A stretch of 64,000 nt of DNA from Eulemur rufifrons (taxonomy: Eukaryota; Chordata; Mammalia; Primates; Lemuridae): assembly GCF_041146395.1 (NCBI RefSeq), contig NC_090990.1:42480001-42544000 (forward strand). The letters are read 5' to 3'. A program made the translations under genes and the position numbers. Positions 37,520 to 49,899 of this stretch are shown one piece after another. The notes under the pieces are model-generated. The model had not been told where the DNA came from and did no database searches. It saw nothing but the letters and a program-made list of their open reading frames with translations. How positions within the stretch are numbered: the first letter of the stretch is position 1; each line of letters starts with the position of its first letter.

Positions 37520-37692
37520 AGATACGGCTATTTAAATTTAAGTTAATTAAAATTAGATAAAACTTAAAAAATTGATTAGTCACCCAACCTCATTTCAACT
37601 ACTCAAGAGGCACACATGGCTAATAGCTACCGTATCGGACAGCTCTGACATAGGACATTTCTAACAACACAGAAAGTTCTTGGACAGCACTG
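37520..37692 (+). mobile_element. MER5-type hAT MITE
   Basis: 'cacacatggctaatagctac' and 'cgtatcggacagctctgac' followed by 'tctaacaacacagaaagttc' and 'ttggacagcactg' match the MER5 3' end. Inserted in the L2. Confidence 0.7.
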
Positions 37693-38270
37693 GAGGTGTT
37701 TAATTTTGCATGATAAAATGCAAAGTGTGAGGGAACAAACAGAAGAGGCTGGAGAGGGAGCAAGGGGCCTGAGCAAAAAGAGCCCGAAGATGACGGCGCT
37801 GCTGAGCAGTCTAAGCAGAAGGGGGACATGAGCGGCGCTGGGTTTAGAAAGGTCACCCGGACTTCAGGCTGGAGACCACACTGCAAGCCAGGGAAAGGCT
37901 TAGCTACTATGGGAAATAAAGACAGTTAAAATGGGACAAAACCTTGTAGAGGCGTAGAGGAAGGAACATGTGGAGAAATACACAGAAGAGGAAACCTGAG
38001 GACCAATATTGCATGTGATGAGAGAGGGAAGAATCAACAATCCCCCGGATTACGGGCTATGAAAATGAACGTGGTACCACCTCCTGGGATATGAAACAGA
38101 GAAGGAAGGAGGTGAATTGAAAGGGGGTGGGAGAGCTGATGAGTTCATTCCTGGGCATGTTCATCTTTTTCCTGTGGTGTACCCCGATGCAGATGTCCAC
38201 TAGCAAATTGGATGCAGGCATCCCAAGACCACATCATCAAGCTGCAGCTGTTAGAAATAACTGGCAAGCT
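37693..38270 (-). repeat. L2, right part
   Basis: Continues the inverted L2: 'agcagtctaagcagaagggg', 'ggtttagaaaggtcacccgg', and the diagnostic end 'ttcctgggcatgttcatct' with 'gcagatgtccactagcaaat'. Together with 37150-37519 it makes close to 950 bp of one L2. Confidence 0.65.
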
Positions 38271-38959
38271 ATACATTAGCTCACCTGGAGCAATAAACCT
38301 TCTATGCACCAAGTGCTTTAATATATAGGAAAAGAATTTTTAAAATGAGCAATCCCTCTCCTCATAAGTCCCAGGGAGCTGGGTAGTGCTCTACATTACA
38401 GCCAAACCAGGATTAGGAATGTAAGAAGAGGTCAACCCCAGGCTGGGAGAATGTAGATGAGGGAGGGGAGGAGAGAATCCAGGTTTCCTGGAGGGGGTGT
38501 CATTGGCTCACAGTCTGAAAAGGGTGCAAGGGACATCACGAGATAAGACTGATGGTGGGGAGGGAATCTATCTAACAATGACTCAATTTTTTTAATCACT
38601 TGTGAGCTATAAAACCACTGCTCTCCACTTTTCCCTACCATTATTACAAGACAGTTTTTCCAAAAATTTTTGCTCATTATATAAACAGAGGCAAAAGAAG
38701 TGCCAGAAACCCTATTCTCCCACATCTGGGCACATTGTTAGGGTAACAGGAGGGGCTCAGCACCAGAAAAGGTTGGCCCCTGCCATCCAAGTCACAAGAA
38801 TGTGGGAGAAAACCCTTTGCTAAACCACAGGTGTTTCAGGCCAGGGCAAATTACAGTTGTCTGATTCAGGTAGAGGCATATAATATATTTTGGAGAAAAA
38901 TAATTCCTCTAATTAAATGGGAGAGATAACAGATTAGAGGTTATACTGCATTCATTCTT
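38271..38959. other. Unique intron sequence
   Basis: No repeat recognised. The 97-residue minus frame at 38432-38725 has no motif. Confidence 0.45.
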
Positions 38960-39480
38960 GCCCTCTTCTGATACATCCTCCCCTCTGCAGCTAGAACATC
39001 ACCTTGAAATACCTATCTGATCACGCCACCCCCACTCCATCCCTACCCTCTGCTTAAAATCCATCTATGGCTTCCCCTAGGATAAAGCCACAAAGCCTTA
39101 GCCTTGCAAACCCTTGTAAGCATAGACTTCATAGTAAAGAAGACAAAATTACCAAAAATACGCTATGGTGGGCCAGCCTGTTATGCGTGGTGAGGGCATT
39201 TCCATCTCTCCCCACCTATTTGGAAGTTCTCCTCGCTCGTATATGGTCTATGCTCCAGCATTGCAGGAGCACACATGGGTCACGTGCTCCACTGGGCCTG
39301 TGCTCCTGGATGCACATGGGCTTGTGATGTGCTTTCTTTACCTGGCACCACACCCCAACACACACGCACACCCTCTCTCACTCACACACACCTGTACTCA
39401 TAAAAATCTCATCCACCCTTCTTCATGATTCATTTCAAATACCACCCACTCAAGGATGGCTGCCCAACTCACTGCTATGC
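38960..39480 (+). repeat. L2 LINE fragment with CA-rich patch
   Basis: Forward L2: 'atacctatctgatcacgcca', 'ttaaaatccatctatggctt', 'cccctaggataaagccacaa', and 'cttcttcatgattcatttca'. A CA-rich stretch (39358-39394) lies inside. Confidence 0.6.
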
Positions 39481-40199
39481 TCTCACCCTTAAACCCAGGA
39501 GTGCAATGACCCAACAAATATAACTGAGCACACGGACTCTGCTGGCACCAAGGGCACAGAGACAGATCAGCAGGGGCCACAGATAAGCCAGGGACAATTG
39601 CTGGCTCTCCTTCAGAGACCGTCCTGGCATTGCATCCCGCCCCTGAACCCTGCCTTCCTGATCCTCTCGAGCCCACCAAGCTCTTGTTCATCCCTGGAAC
39701 TCATACTGTTCCTCTGCCCCAAACACACCTCCCCCTCTCTGTACCAGGTGAACCTTGCTGAGATGGCAGGTCTTCCAGGAGGTCTTCTGAAATTCAGCGC
39801 ACCCCCACCTTCAGCCCTAACATGTTAGGGCTTTTCTCAGGTTTCTCACAGGATCCCATAGCACCCTGGGCATTCCCACTCCTGAAACTTCTCATGCTCC
39901 TCTGTAACTGCATTTTAGAACTAGCACACCGGCTGCAGAAGGAGAACCAGCACAGGCAGTCTGGAGGCCTGAAGACCAGTTACACGTCGGCAATGGTGGC
40001 AACGAACACAGGAAGACAGAATGTGCAGACTGTTAAGATTAACGTGCTTCTGACTTGGATACCTGGGGACAGAGAAGGGAGCGTTTAGGGGACAGCTTCT
40101 CAGAGAGAATGCAGGAACTCCAAGAGTTATATGAGAAGGAGGTAAGAAAGAAAGATGAGCGGTAGGAATTCTAGGGGACTAAGACACGAAAATGGGAAC
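39481..40199. other. Unique, GC-richer intron
   Basis: No family recognised. 39600-39830 is C-rich and may be further degraded L2. Confidence 0.4.
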
Positions 40200-40360
40200 A
40201 AACCTTATAGACGACCTGCCACATAAAGGGCGCTTTATGCTGTAATCTCATTTAAATCTTCAAACAGCCTTGAGAAGTAAAAACTGACATCCTCTTTTTA
40301 GCACCTCAGGCTCAGTAATATTAACACAGCCAGAAGGTGGTACTCCAGCACTGAGCTCAT
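40200..40360 (-). repeat. MIR SINE
   Basis: Inverted MIR: 'tgtaatctcatttaaatctt', 'cacctcaggctcagtaatat', 'taacacagccagaaggtggt'. Confidence 0.6.
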
Positions 40361-40684
40361 CACGATGCTGTCTCTCGAGTAAGAAATTCCAGATTCATAA
40401 TAAAGCAAGGTTTCTGATTTTTCTCCGGAGAGAAAATCAGTGAGGTAGATTTTCTCGCGTCTCATAGCTGGGAAGTACCAAGACACCTGTATTTCATAGA
40501 CCCCAGGTTGAAACCTTTCCCCCGTGCCACGAATGCCTTAACAGACTCCCCAAGTATGAGATCCCAGAAGCAGAACCATGGAAGATTTTTATCCGCAGAA
40601 AGCCTGGTGTGGAGCTGGGACTCACAGCTCCAAGGCATGAAATCACTGCCCATTAACTGTCTGCTCTCCCGAGAGCAAAGATCA

Positions 40685-40855
40685 GCGACCCTCAGTCTTG
40701 CCTGCATATCGGTATCACCCGGGGCATTTTAAAAGATACCGAGTCCATCCTAGACCAGTTGAATTAACATTTCTGGAGGATGGGCCCCAATAATGGTATT
40801 TTAAGTGTTCTGTGTAAGTTTAAGGTGCAACCAAGTGGTCAGAATCACTAAACTA
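40685..40855. repeat. MER3-like DNA-transposon fossil
   Basis: 'cctgcatatcggtatcaccc', 'ggggcattttaaaagatacc' and 'tctggaggatgggccccaat' resemble a MER3-related element. Confidence 0.4.
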
Positions 40856-42259
40856 AATCGAACGTCCACACTGAGAGATGACATTACAATAGACATTCTC
40901 TCCAATATATGTCAGCATCGCTCCAAAAACAGCCCCAACTCTCGAGTCCAGGGTTAGTACAGAAGAGACAAACTCACGAAGACCCACAGTGTCTAGCTCC
41001 CGGCTTTGACAGAAGCCCTGTCCCCAGTTGAACAGCACGAGAGGGCCTTATTCATTGTCATGTCTCAGGCAGATAAGGATTATAGGGATATAAAAGCAGA
41101 GTGCACTGTAAAACATTATTTATTAGGGGGCCAATGGATTTTCATGTGAATCAGGTTTTTACACATTCCATTTTCCACTGAAACAATGGAATGTTACGTA
41201 GCTAATAATAAGGCGCAGGCCTTGATTAAATACTCAATCCATAATTCAATAAAGAGGTTGTGCTGACATAATCAGCAAAGAGGGACCCTTATGAATATCC
41301 AAATAAGCCAAAACCTGAAATGCACGAGTCAGCATTCACCCCACCGAGGCACATTATTTGTAAAGTGTGCAAAGCATTTTTCTTCCAGTATTCAATTTCA
41401 AGAATTTTATAATTAGCAAAGTTTTGTTAGCGGAGTAGGACACTTTGTATTCTAAGGGAAGACCTGCCAGGAGTCTTAGGGTGCTTTGCTGGGAAATTAT
41501 CCTGTGGCAATTACTTAAGGAGGAATATATGCTCTTTAACTGAATACCAGACTGTCAATGGGGGCGGTCTTGAAAATTCCTAGAAGCTCAGCTCAAGGCT
41601 GATTCATTTCCACTTTGAAGTGGACTGCCGAATTTTTTGGCTATTGTTGCCCCCAAAAAAGATGGGATCTAAAAGATCTCAGGATGTAAAGTTTCCACTT
41701 TTTAAATTAGAGTAGTAGTAAAACTTCATATTGCACATAAAATTCCAAAATATGCACATACTTTAAATGAAGTGCATGCCTTCTGTGATTCCCCAGACCA
41801 TTGTTACTTTTTATAGATGCTCTGAATCTTAAAATAAGTTGTGTTTGTTTCTTTTTTCCCCTTTGACCACTAGGAAGCTCAGACTCAAACCTGTAACCCA
41901 AACCAAACAACCAACGGGACCTTATTGCATGATGTTACCCACTACCTATTTTCTCATTTCCATCTGGGTTATCTAGCATGCCTTACCGTGTAGACATCTC
42001 TATAAAGCTTCACATCATCTATGTAACAAAGCAGGATGCAAAAAAGCACAGTATCTCACTGTACAGCACCGCACCCTGCGCAGCAATTTGCAGATGATTC
42101 TGGAAGGTGTATACACCCAAGATGTTAATGTGCTGTGGGCTCCTGGAATAGGACACTGAAAACAACTTCAAAAAAAACTGGGGCACGTGGCTGCTGCTCA
42201 GACAGTGCACCTCCCTGGCGGCTGACGAAGTTATCTTGTCCTTTGCATCTCTAAGGGAA
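40856..42259. promoter_or_regulatory. Repeat-free block, candidate conserved noncoding core (41040-41660)
   Basis: About 1.4 kb without a recognisable repeat, unusual in this window. 41060-41300 has several TAAT/ATTA and TATT cores ('aacattatttattagggggc', 'gtagctaataataaggcgca', 'ccataattcaataaagaggt'). Enhancer function is inferred from repeat absence only. Confidence 0.3.
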
Positions 42260-42289
42260 GAATTTGAAAATATATGGCACTTTTGTATA

Positions 42290-42425
42290 AATGCTCTTAT
42301 CTCTACTTTAAAATGAAGGCTAAAAAAGGGGTCAAGAAACTTGCCAAAAATTACTTGTCTCATCAATGGTACAGCTGGGATTCTACCTGCTGTCTGTCTG
42401 GCTCCTTATCATAAGGAGGGGGGAA
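42290..42425 (-). repeat. MIR fragment
   Basis: 'gtcaagaaacttgccaaaaa' and 'ggtacagctgggattctacc' fit an inverted MIR. Confidence 0.5.
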
Positions 42426-42544
42426 AAAAGAGCCACTTAGACCTGTTTATAAAAATATCTAATGTCCCTTCATTTGTCAGGCTAGTTTGTATCCAGGTAA
42501 GAAGTTCTAAACTGCTCAGCTGACCCCAGCTGGTCTCTCAGCAC

Positions 42545-42610
42545 TGACTGGACCACTGAGAGACAGAGATAGAAGGGGAAAGAGAGAGACAGAGGCAGAG
42601 AGAGACTTCA
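42545..42610. repeat. GA-rich low-complexity tract
   Basis: Purine-rich stretch of GAGAGA-type units ('ggaaagagagagacagaggc'). Confidence 0.7.
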
Positions 42611-43339
42611 CGAGGAGAGAAAGGCCCTCCTCAGAGGCAACAACCTCCTCCTTGCTGTCCACGCAGACAGGTGCTATTTCCGCCAATGCCTTTCTGCACC
42701 GTGTCCCTGCACCACGCCTGAGCAGGGTGCTGAGAATCCCCCAGGCAAGCTGTCTCACTGATGGTCCTCGTCACAATGAACCTACATCTCCCATCCAGTT
42801 AAATGAATTAATCATTTCTGCTCTGAATTGGAAATTTTCATCATGAGTCCATCATGATATATGATAGTGGCTCAATGTGTGAGATCTATAGGAGAATGCA
42901 GGGAAAAAAACAAAGAAGAAGAATTTTTAAATGGAGCAGTGGGGAGAAAAAGTATCCTGTGAAAGTAAAGCAAGATCTAATGAAAATAAGCAAGACCAGA
43001 GTTTGGCTCACAGTTAATTGTAGTGTTTCATAATGACCCAGAGAAAATGAGACCTGTCACTGGGATATTCTCACACCTCATTTCCCTGACATCATCATCA
43101 AAGATGAAGGGGTACGTGTGTGTCTCTGATCTCCAGAAAAACAAGTTGAAGCCCCAGCGCCTTTCCATTTCATCTACGTTGCCTCTCCTTGACATTTTCT
43201 GGTCTTGGGGCTTTCTTTTAGTTTGTTTCCTTCATTACCTAAAACTGTTCCATTAACTGGTGACTCGAGAAAGAAACCTGAGACCCAGTCCTAGATTTTA
43301 TTCTTTGTTCCACCCACCATGTTAACTCACTACCACTGC

Positions 43340-43560
43340 TTCAGCAATCAGAACTAACGTTTGTTGAGTCTTTCCTATGTACCAGGCACTTTGCTAAAAT
43401 AGATCATCTTAAAACAATTTCTCACTTATTATGTCATAATGCTGTCACGGGGGAAGTTATTTATTTCCCTCAGTCTAGAAATCAGCAATCTTAAGAAAGT
43501 TAAGTAATTTGTCCAAAGTCTGACAGCCTGGAGGAGGGGGAAGTGCAGAGAGCAGAGATT
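43340..43560 (-). repeat. MIR SINE
   Basis: Inverted MIR: 'gttgagtctttcctatgtac', 'caggcactttgctaaaatag', 'aagttaagtaatttgtccaa'. Confidence 0.65.
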
Positions 43561-44558
43561 CCAGTCCAGGCCTGGTGGCCTCTACTTGACACTGCACTCC
43601 ACTGGCTCCATCAACACCCTCGTTTCCTCTTGTCCCCACGATCAGAACAGCTTGTCTCTCTCCTCCTCTCCTACCCCTCGCAATCTGCTTTTTCCACCCT
43701 AAGAACTTAGAGGCTGATGCCATAGAAGCATCATCCTCCTCCACTGCAAGAGATAATAATTGACATTTGGAAAATCATATAAATGCAGTCTTTTATCAAC
43801 ATTTATCAGAGAAGAACAAGTACATGGTTTCCTTTCAATCAAAGTTGCTGAAACCTTGGTCTCAGAGATCCTTTTTTCCCCAGGGATTGTAGCAACCTAG
43901 TTACCTAAATTATTCTGACCTTCCAAGGCCAAGTCCTGTTAGCCCTTCGTAATCCAAAAATAATTAGTGGATAACAGACCCGGGCTTGCTGAGACAGAGA
44001 GCTATTTGTAGGGAATTTCTTGTCCAGAGCAAATGGTTTTGCAGGAATCACTAACCCTAACAGATTGTCCCAAGCTCTTGCCACCTGCTTTCCTGAGCCC
44101 CTTATCATCTCTGACAGTGAAAGGGCAGGCAGGTCACAGTGTCGAGCCTGGAGATACAAAGTTGCCACCACGTTGTCACTGATGAGCAGAAATTAGGCCC
44201 ATGCCCCAACCAGCTGGAGGGGAGACAGGACGGATGGTCATAGACAGTTCAAGGAGGTAAACAGGCGCATACATTAGGGTACATGGCCTGGCTCTGAAAA
44301 GCTTTTCAACATTTGTTGGCAGAGAATTGCAAAGGGGAAAAAAAAAAAAGAGAAAACAGCCATTATGGTCTGTTATTGCCCAAGGGACCCTGCAAACTAC
44401 CTCGGGGTGTGTGGCAGCTGAGCTTAGGACTGAACAGAATTCCCTATTTCGGGGCAGGGTTGGGAGCCTGAGGCACAGTGTTCATCAAGTCAGTGTTTGT
44501 CCCTGTTCAAAATCTGGAAACAGGAGCAGAGACCAAAAGGGAAGTTACCTTAGAGCAG
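43561..44558. other. Unique intron sequence
   Basis: No repeat recognised over about 1 kb; an A-run lies at about 44338-44349. Frames at 43475-43744 and 43905-44171 have no motif. Confidence 0.45.
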
Positions 44559-44725
44559 TGGTTCTCAAATTTGAGTGGATATTAGAATCACCTGGAGGGC
44601 TTGTTAAGGAAAAAACGTTCTCAATTCAGTAGGTCCGGGGTGGGAGCCTCAGAATTTGAGTTTCTAACCAGCTTCCAGGTAAGGTTGTTCTGCTGGTCCA
44701 GGGAGAACCCCTGCTTTAGAAAAGA
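44559..44725. mobile_element. MER3-like hAT MITE
   Basis: Starts 'cagtggttctcaaatttgag', then 'agaatcacctggagggcttg', 'ttcagtaggtccggggtggg' and 'gtttctaaccagcttccagg'. The left tip is well preserved, the right tip is degraded. Confidence 0.75.
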
Positions 44726-44764
44726 GAGTTCACAAAGAAAGGCAAGCCAAGTAGGGAAGAAGCC

Positions 44765-44960
44765 AGCATTCGCTGCAACCAATACATGTGAAGTGCTTCC
44801 CACTCCATAAAGATGGTCACATTCAATACACCTAGTAATCGAGAAAGCAGGCCTTATAAACCTCATTCTGTAGATGAGGAAACAGGCACAGAGAGGTCAA
44901 GTGACTTGGTCAAGATCACACAGCTAAGAAGGAGCAGAGCCAGGATCAGAAGTCCTCAAG
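44765..44960 (-). repeat. MIR SINE
   Basis: Inverted MIR core in good condition: 'tgtagatgaggaaacaggca', 'cagagaggtcaagtgacttg', 'gtcaagatcacacagctaag'. Confidence 0.8.
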
Positions 44961-45175
44961 ACCTTAAAACTACCCTACTTATTTTCAAGAAAACAGCTCC
45001 AGCCTGTCCAGGTAAATCTCAGGAAGACCCACCAAGTCCTGAGTCTACTCTGTCTTCAGTAAAATGCCTATTCAGACCTTTCCCCAATATGTAACAATTT
45101 AACCCACTTCCTCATATCTTTATTGCTCAAATCCAATAAATCTAAGATGAAACGCACAGAAAAACACAGGAAACA

Positions 45176-45200
45176 CCCCCCCCCGCCCCCCCCCCCCCCC
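45176..45200 (+). repeat. C-tract, C9-G-C15
   Basis: Twenty-five bases all C except one G at 45185, followed by ACACAC. The minus strand (the DAB1 sense strand) is therefore a long G-run. Confidence 0.9.
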
Positions 45201-45429
45201 ACACACTGAGATCATCCCAAGGGTAGTATGGAGAGGCAGAACCACATGCAATTCAAAGTTGGACTCTGTTGGGGGTCTTGAGGGGCGATGTGCTACATTG
45301 TTGACCTATGGGCTCTAATAACTCAATTGTCTAAAATGCAGATTTGGGAATACTTCAGAATTTCAAGTCATTTTCATACAAAGGACTTATGATCTAAAGA
45401 TGACTCTTCAGGTCTAGAGATAACTGCTT

Positions 45430-45600
45430 CTGTGCCAGAGGTAAGGGCAAGTCCCATAACTTACCTGAAGTTTAGTCTCCTTATCTGGAAAACCCAACTA
45501 TGCATGTCAGCTGTACTACCGTTCAGGGTTCATGAGAACACACGCAACCCAGTTGCATGAAATAACGCAACTGTGCATATGTTCTGGTGAGCTGTTGGCT
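45430..45600 (+). repeat. MIR fragment
   Basis: 'gggcaagtcccataacttac' and 'gtctccttatctggaaaacc' fit a forward MIR. Confidence 0.5.
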
Positions 45601-46289
45601 GCCACAACAATGAAACAGAGTATAGAATAATGAGTGATGGGAATACAGGCTAATGAGACAGGAACTTGAAAACAAGTGTCTTCATTAAGGACTCGACCCT
45701 GACGTCTCTACTTTGTGATTTTTGCATTTTATCATAAGCCGTTAGCTTCCTGGCCACGATTTCTTCCTCTGAGATACGGAGATGCCCATGCCTGAGAGAT
45801 CTCACGGTATGGTGCTTGTGACACATTTTCAGATGTTAGAATTTGTAGGGTATATTTCAATGAACTTAAAGACTCAAATCAGCAATAACTATGCCTAAAC
45901 ACAGTCTATATCAGGGTCTAGATATATTACACATTATCGGGGTCTTGTTGTTCATCAGCCCTCCCTGTACCGCTGTCTCATTTCTTGAGCCCCACCGTGA
46001 CTATGGCCTCTTTGACACTCCTGGGGTGGCGCTCCAAGACCCACATGCTCCTCTGTTGATGGCTCACCTCATCCTCTCCTTCCCCTCCTTGTCATAGGAA
46101 GTTAAAGTGTCCTATGACATCATTCAACTGGCTCTACTCAAAGTTTTGTGCCACAGACACCTCCACAACAGTGGTGCCTCAAGGTGGAAAATTAATTTTC
46201 CATCTTGATCACAATGTGGGAGCACACCGATGAAAAGTTGACAGTGTGCCACGGTGCCTGGACCACTGGGGCAGAGTTGGGAGACAGGA
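45601..46289. other. Unique intron sequence
   Basis: No family recognised; short frames only. Confidence 0.45.
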
Positions 46290-46450
46290 CATTTGGTCCT
46301 CATGGGACAGTGACTCACTCTGCTTGGGTCACCGACCCTCAGGTTCCTAATCTGTAATATGTGGATGATAATGCCTACCCCAACTGATCTCCTGGGGTTG
46401 TTGTGACAAAGACATCAAAAGACAGGACAGATGTGAAATTGAAGAGAGGA
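46290..46450 (+). repeat. MIR fragment
   Basis: 'aggttcctaatctgtaatat' and 'gataatgcctaccccaactg' fit a forward MIR body. Confidence 0.5.
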
Positions 46451-46524
46451 CCATACTATAATAACACCATGGCATGGCAAGAGCTAATACCATGCATATA
46501 ACAACTGCTCTTAGGGTCACACAA

Positions 46525-46750
46525 GCAGCACGGTACAATGGTTAGGAGTGTAGTGGTTAAAAATTGGCCACTGGACCTATACGTGTGGTTTCAAATCCAA
46601 ACTCTTCCACTTACTAGATGTCCGCCTTTGGTAAGTGACTTAACCTCCCTAGGCCTCAGGTTTCTTATCCATGAAAGAGGAATAAATGAGTTAACACAGG
46701 GAAGGCACTGAGAACAGGGCCTGGCACATAGCACGGGCTCAATGAGGGTG
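46525..46750 (+). repeat. MIR SINE, nearly full length
   Basis: Forward MIR: 'cacggtacaatggttaggag', 'gtttcaaatccaaactcttc', 'gtaagtgacttaacctccct', 'gggcctggcacatagcacgg'. Confidence 0.8.
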
Positions 46751-46980
46751 AGCTGCTGCTGCCATCATCATCACCATCAACAGCATCTTACTCCTCTTTG
46801 GCCACTTTTCTTTTTCATTATAGCACTACAGTCCGTCTGTTCCCTGTTCTCCACCCACACTGGGGCCATCCCTCACAGGTACCTCCCTGTCCTCCTCCAG
46901 CGAGGGTCACAGCAACACTGATGATGTGCAGTGGGCAGGTTAGCCCTCCCGTGATAAAATCCTTACAATTCCATTATCAT

Positions 46981-47640
46981 ATGTATTTTTAAATTGAGGT
47001 TTAATTCACATATCATGAAATTTACCCTTTTAAAGTGTGCAATTCAGTGGTTCCTAGAATACTCATAATGTTGGCAACCATCAATATCTCATATCTAATA
47101 TTTCCTTTTTTTCTGTACATTTTTTAAAATTTATTTTTAATTGACAGATAAAAATTGCATATGCTTATGGTGCACAACATGATGGTTTGAAATATGTATA
47201 CATTTGGAATGGCTAAACTGAGCTAATCACCATAGGCATTGCTTCACATTTTTTTTGTGTGTGTGATAACAACACTTAAACTCTACTCTTAGTGATTTTC
47301 AAGTAATACATTGTTATTAACTATAGTCACCATGCTGTCCAATAGATCTCTTGAGCTTATTCTGAAACTGTGTACCCTTTGACCAACATCTCCCCAACCC
47401 TCTCCAGCTCCACCCCCAGCCTCTGGGAACCACCATTCTGCTCTCTGCTTCGTGAGTTTGGCTTTTCTAGATCTCACATATAAGTGGAACCACACTGCAC
47501 TTGTCTTCTTCTGCCTGGCTTATTTCACTTAATCTAATGTCTTCCAGGTTCCTCCACAGCATGCATATTTTTTAAAGCACCAACAACCTTTTTCTATACA
47601 GTCTTTAGAAAGATTTCCAGATTTCCTCTTTTAATTAATT
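46981..47640 (-). mobile_element. Two adjoining old L1 3' fragments
   Basis: 46985-47095 is one inverted L1M 3' UTR ('cacatatcatgaaatttacc', 'tgtgcaattcagtggttcct'). From about 47110 another starts ('attgacagataaaaattgca', 'ggtgcacaacatgatggttt', 'tgctgtccaatagatctctt', 'ctcacatataagtggaacca'). Either nested insertions or a rearranged element. Confidence 0.75.
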
Positions 47641-47684
47641 ATTTAATCAATTTTTTCAGGAACAAATGCCTTTGAATGAGAAAC

Positions 47685-47925
47685 ACCACAGTGTAACGAA
47701 TATGGTCACTTGGGCCAGACTCTGGTTCTACTCCTGGATCCAGCAGTTATCAGTGATATGGCTCAATTACACGACTTCTCTGTGCCCCCATTTCTTCATC
47801 TGCAAAATGGGTTTAATAGTGATTCTTAGTTCACAGGGTTATAGTGAGCTACACGAGTGATTTCATGTAAAGTGCTTAGAACAACCCTTGGTACATGGTA
47901 GGCACTCAATAAGTACTAGATTATT
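47685..47925 (+). repeat. MIR SINE, nearly full length
   Basis: Forward MIR: 'tacacgacttctctgtgccc', 'atttcttcatctgcaaaatg', 'gtgcttagaacaacccttgg', 'tacatggtaggcactcaata'. Confidence 0.8.
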
Positions 47926-47984
47926 TTCCTATTAGATGTTTTTCCTGATGCCTCAAAGATCGTGATCAAAGAAAAGGCCTTGCT

Positions 47985-48028
47985 GACTGTTGCAGAAGGA
48001 AAGAGCAGGACTGTTGCAGAAGGAAGGC
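47985..48028 (+). repeat. Small tandem duplication
   Basis: 'gactgttgcagaaggaa' occurs twice, at about 47986 and 48010, separated by a few bases. Confidence 0.8.
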
Positions 48029-48849
48029 CAGAGATGCCTCTTCCTCTGACACGCTGCGCCACTTCGGAAAAGCCCCTTTCCCTCTCTGGGTCTTTGTTAA
48101 GGAACAAAATCCATGAACATCTTAGGTTTTCTCTCGCTGAGCCAGCCCCCTGAGCACATCTCCAAGTCTCAGTGCCCAGTTCAAATTCTCCTATTCTCCG
48201 AAACGTGCTAGCCTGGTGCTAGTGGCAGCCGTGTGCCATGCAGAGAACTGGGCTGCAGGGCAAATGTGGTAGGAGCACATCCCCAGCCAGCTCTAGGGAA
48301 ACCGTGGAACACAGCCACACCCACTGCTGGCCCCAGCAACCAGACATGTAGGACGCAACCAACACAGCATCCTGAGGCTTTGCTTACAGACGGATGGCAG
48401 GACAAGGGGCTCATTCTCATCTACGTGCCTATTTGTACACACGGTAATTAGTAACAGTGGAAAGTGTAATAACCTGTGGGTCTTAGGTCTTGGTGTAATG
48501 AACAGAAAATCTCTTTCCAAGTTCTACCAGCCATGGGACGTGTGGACATAATATACCCTTGCCTGATGTGGGCTTCCCTGTCTCTCTGAACCATGCTGGT
48601 GCTACTGTTGACACAGCATGCTCGCTCCTTCATCCATCCGTCATGTAGTCATCAAACATTTATTGAGTCTAGTAGGAGCCAGGCAACGATCTGCTGGCTC
48701 AGAACAGCAACACAAGTTTCAACATGACTTTCCATTCTCTTCTCTTGCTCTCACACTCCTCACCACAAGGCTGTCTGTTTAATACTAAAGGGGACTTTTT
48801 CTGCCTTTGTTCACATAAATTTATTGAGGAGCCATAGTACATGAGCAGT
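48029..48849. other. Unique intron sequence
   Basis: Nothing recognised except a possible inverted L2 scrap near 48635-48690 ('tcatcaaacatttattgagt'). Confidence 0.4.
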
Positions 48850-49080
48850 AATAGAGATACCTAACTTTCACAGAGTACTTCAAATATACAAAGCTGAGCA
48901 CTTAAATGCACTTTTTATTTCTCTCCAGAACATGATGTCCCATACCACCATATTCCCATTGTGCAGTGAGGAAACTTAAATGGAAAGTAGTTAAGTAACT
49001 TGTGTCAGATCTCACTGCTGGAGATGCTTCAGCCCGGGGCTGAACCCAGTTCTCTCTGAAATCGGAGTCAGGCTCCTCCC
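48850..49080 (-). repeat. MIR SINE
   Basis: Inverted MIR: 'cccattgtgcagtgaggaaa', 'agtagttaagtaacttgtgt', 'gctgaacccagttctctctg'. Confidence 0.65.
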
Positions 49081-49094
49081 CAGAGCCTGAACTC

Positions 49095-49290
49095 CCAGCC
49101 ACTAGAGAGGTGGAGAGAACACAGGCCTGCAATCAGATCAGCTGCATTAGAACATTGCCTGTTATGTGACTTTGGGCCACCACCCTCAGCTTCAGTTTCC
49201 TTGGCCATGAAGTGGCAATGAAAAAGAGAGCTGTGTGAGGATTTAAAGAAAATCCCTTTGAGTGTGCACACGCTCAACAATTGGCAGCTC
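49095..49290 (+). repeat. MIR SINE
   Basis: Forward MIR, directly following an inverted one: 'tatgtgactttgggccacca', 'cagcttcagtttccttggcc', 'gtgtgaggatttaaagaaaa'. Confidence 0.6.
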
Positions 49291-49364
49291 TTACTGGAAA
49301 TGGTCTAAGTATGTAACTTTGTAGGTGGGCAGTGTGGCTTCAAATTTCCCTTAAAAAGATAATT

Positions 49365-49695
49365 ACGCCAAGTTAAATAAGCCAGAGAAAAAATAGTGCA
49401 TGTTATGTGAAATCATAGATGTAAAATTCTGGAGAAGGAAAACTAATACACAGTAAGAGAAAGCAGATCGGTATTGTAAGAATGGGGTGGAGGTGGGAGG
49501 TGGGAGAGAGGGCTCATGGCAAGAGGATGAGACATCTCTTGGAGGTGATGGGTGTTTTGTTACCTTAACTGTGGTAATGGGTCCAAAGGTATGCACATAT
49601 GTCAGAAGGTTTCAAATTGTAGATTTTAAATATGTACAATTTATTGCATATCAATTCTACCTCCGTAAAGCTGTTTTTAAGAAAGCATTTCTGGC
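49365..49695 (+). mobile_element. Old L1 3' UTR fragment
   Basis: Forward L1M end: 'aaataagccagagaaaaaat', 'ggaggtgatgggtgttttgt', and the terminal 'attgcatatcaattctacct'. Confidence 0.7.
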
Positions 49696-49899
49696 CCATG
49701 AGTGCATACTCTCTATGTAAAGAGCGGCTGGTTCTACCCACACTAGCTCAGAGCAGCCATCCTCTCCACGCTACAATAGCCAGAGGGGGGCTGGGGTTGC
49801 TGAGCTCACTTTCTCAGCAAATCTCTCTTTTCTCTCCTAGTTCATCAAGTAGCAGGAGAGGATGACCAGGCAGGGACTGTGGGAGGCGAGGCGGGTGAG

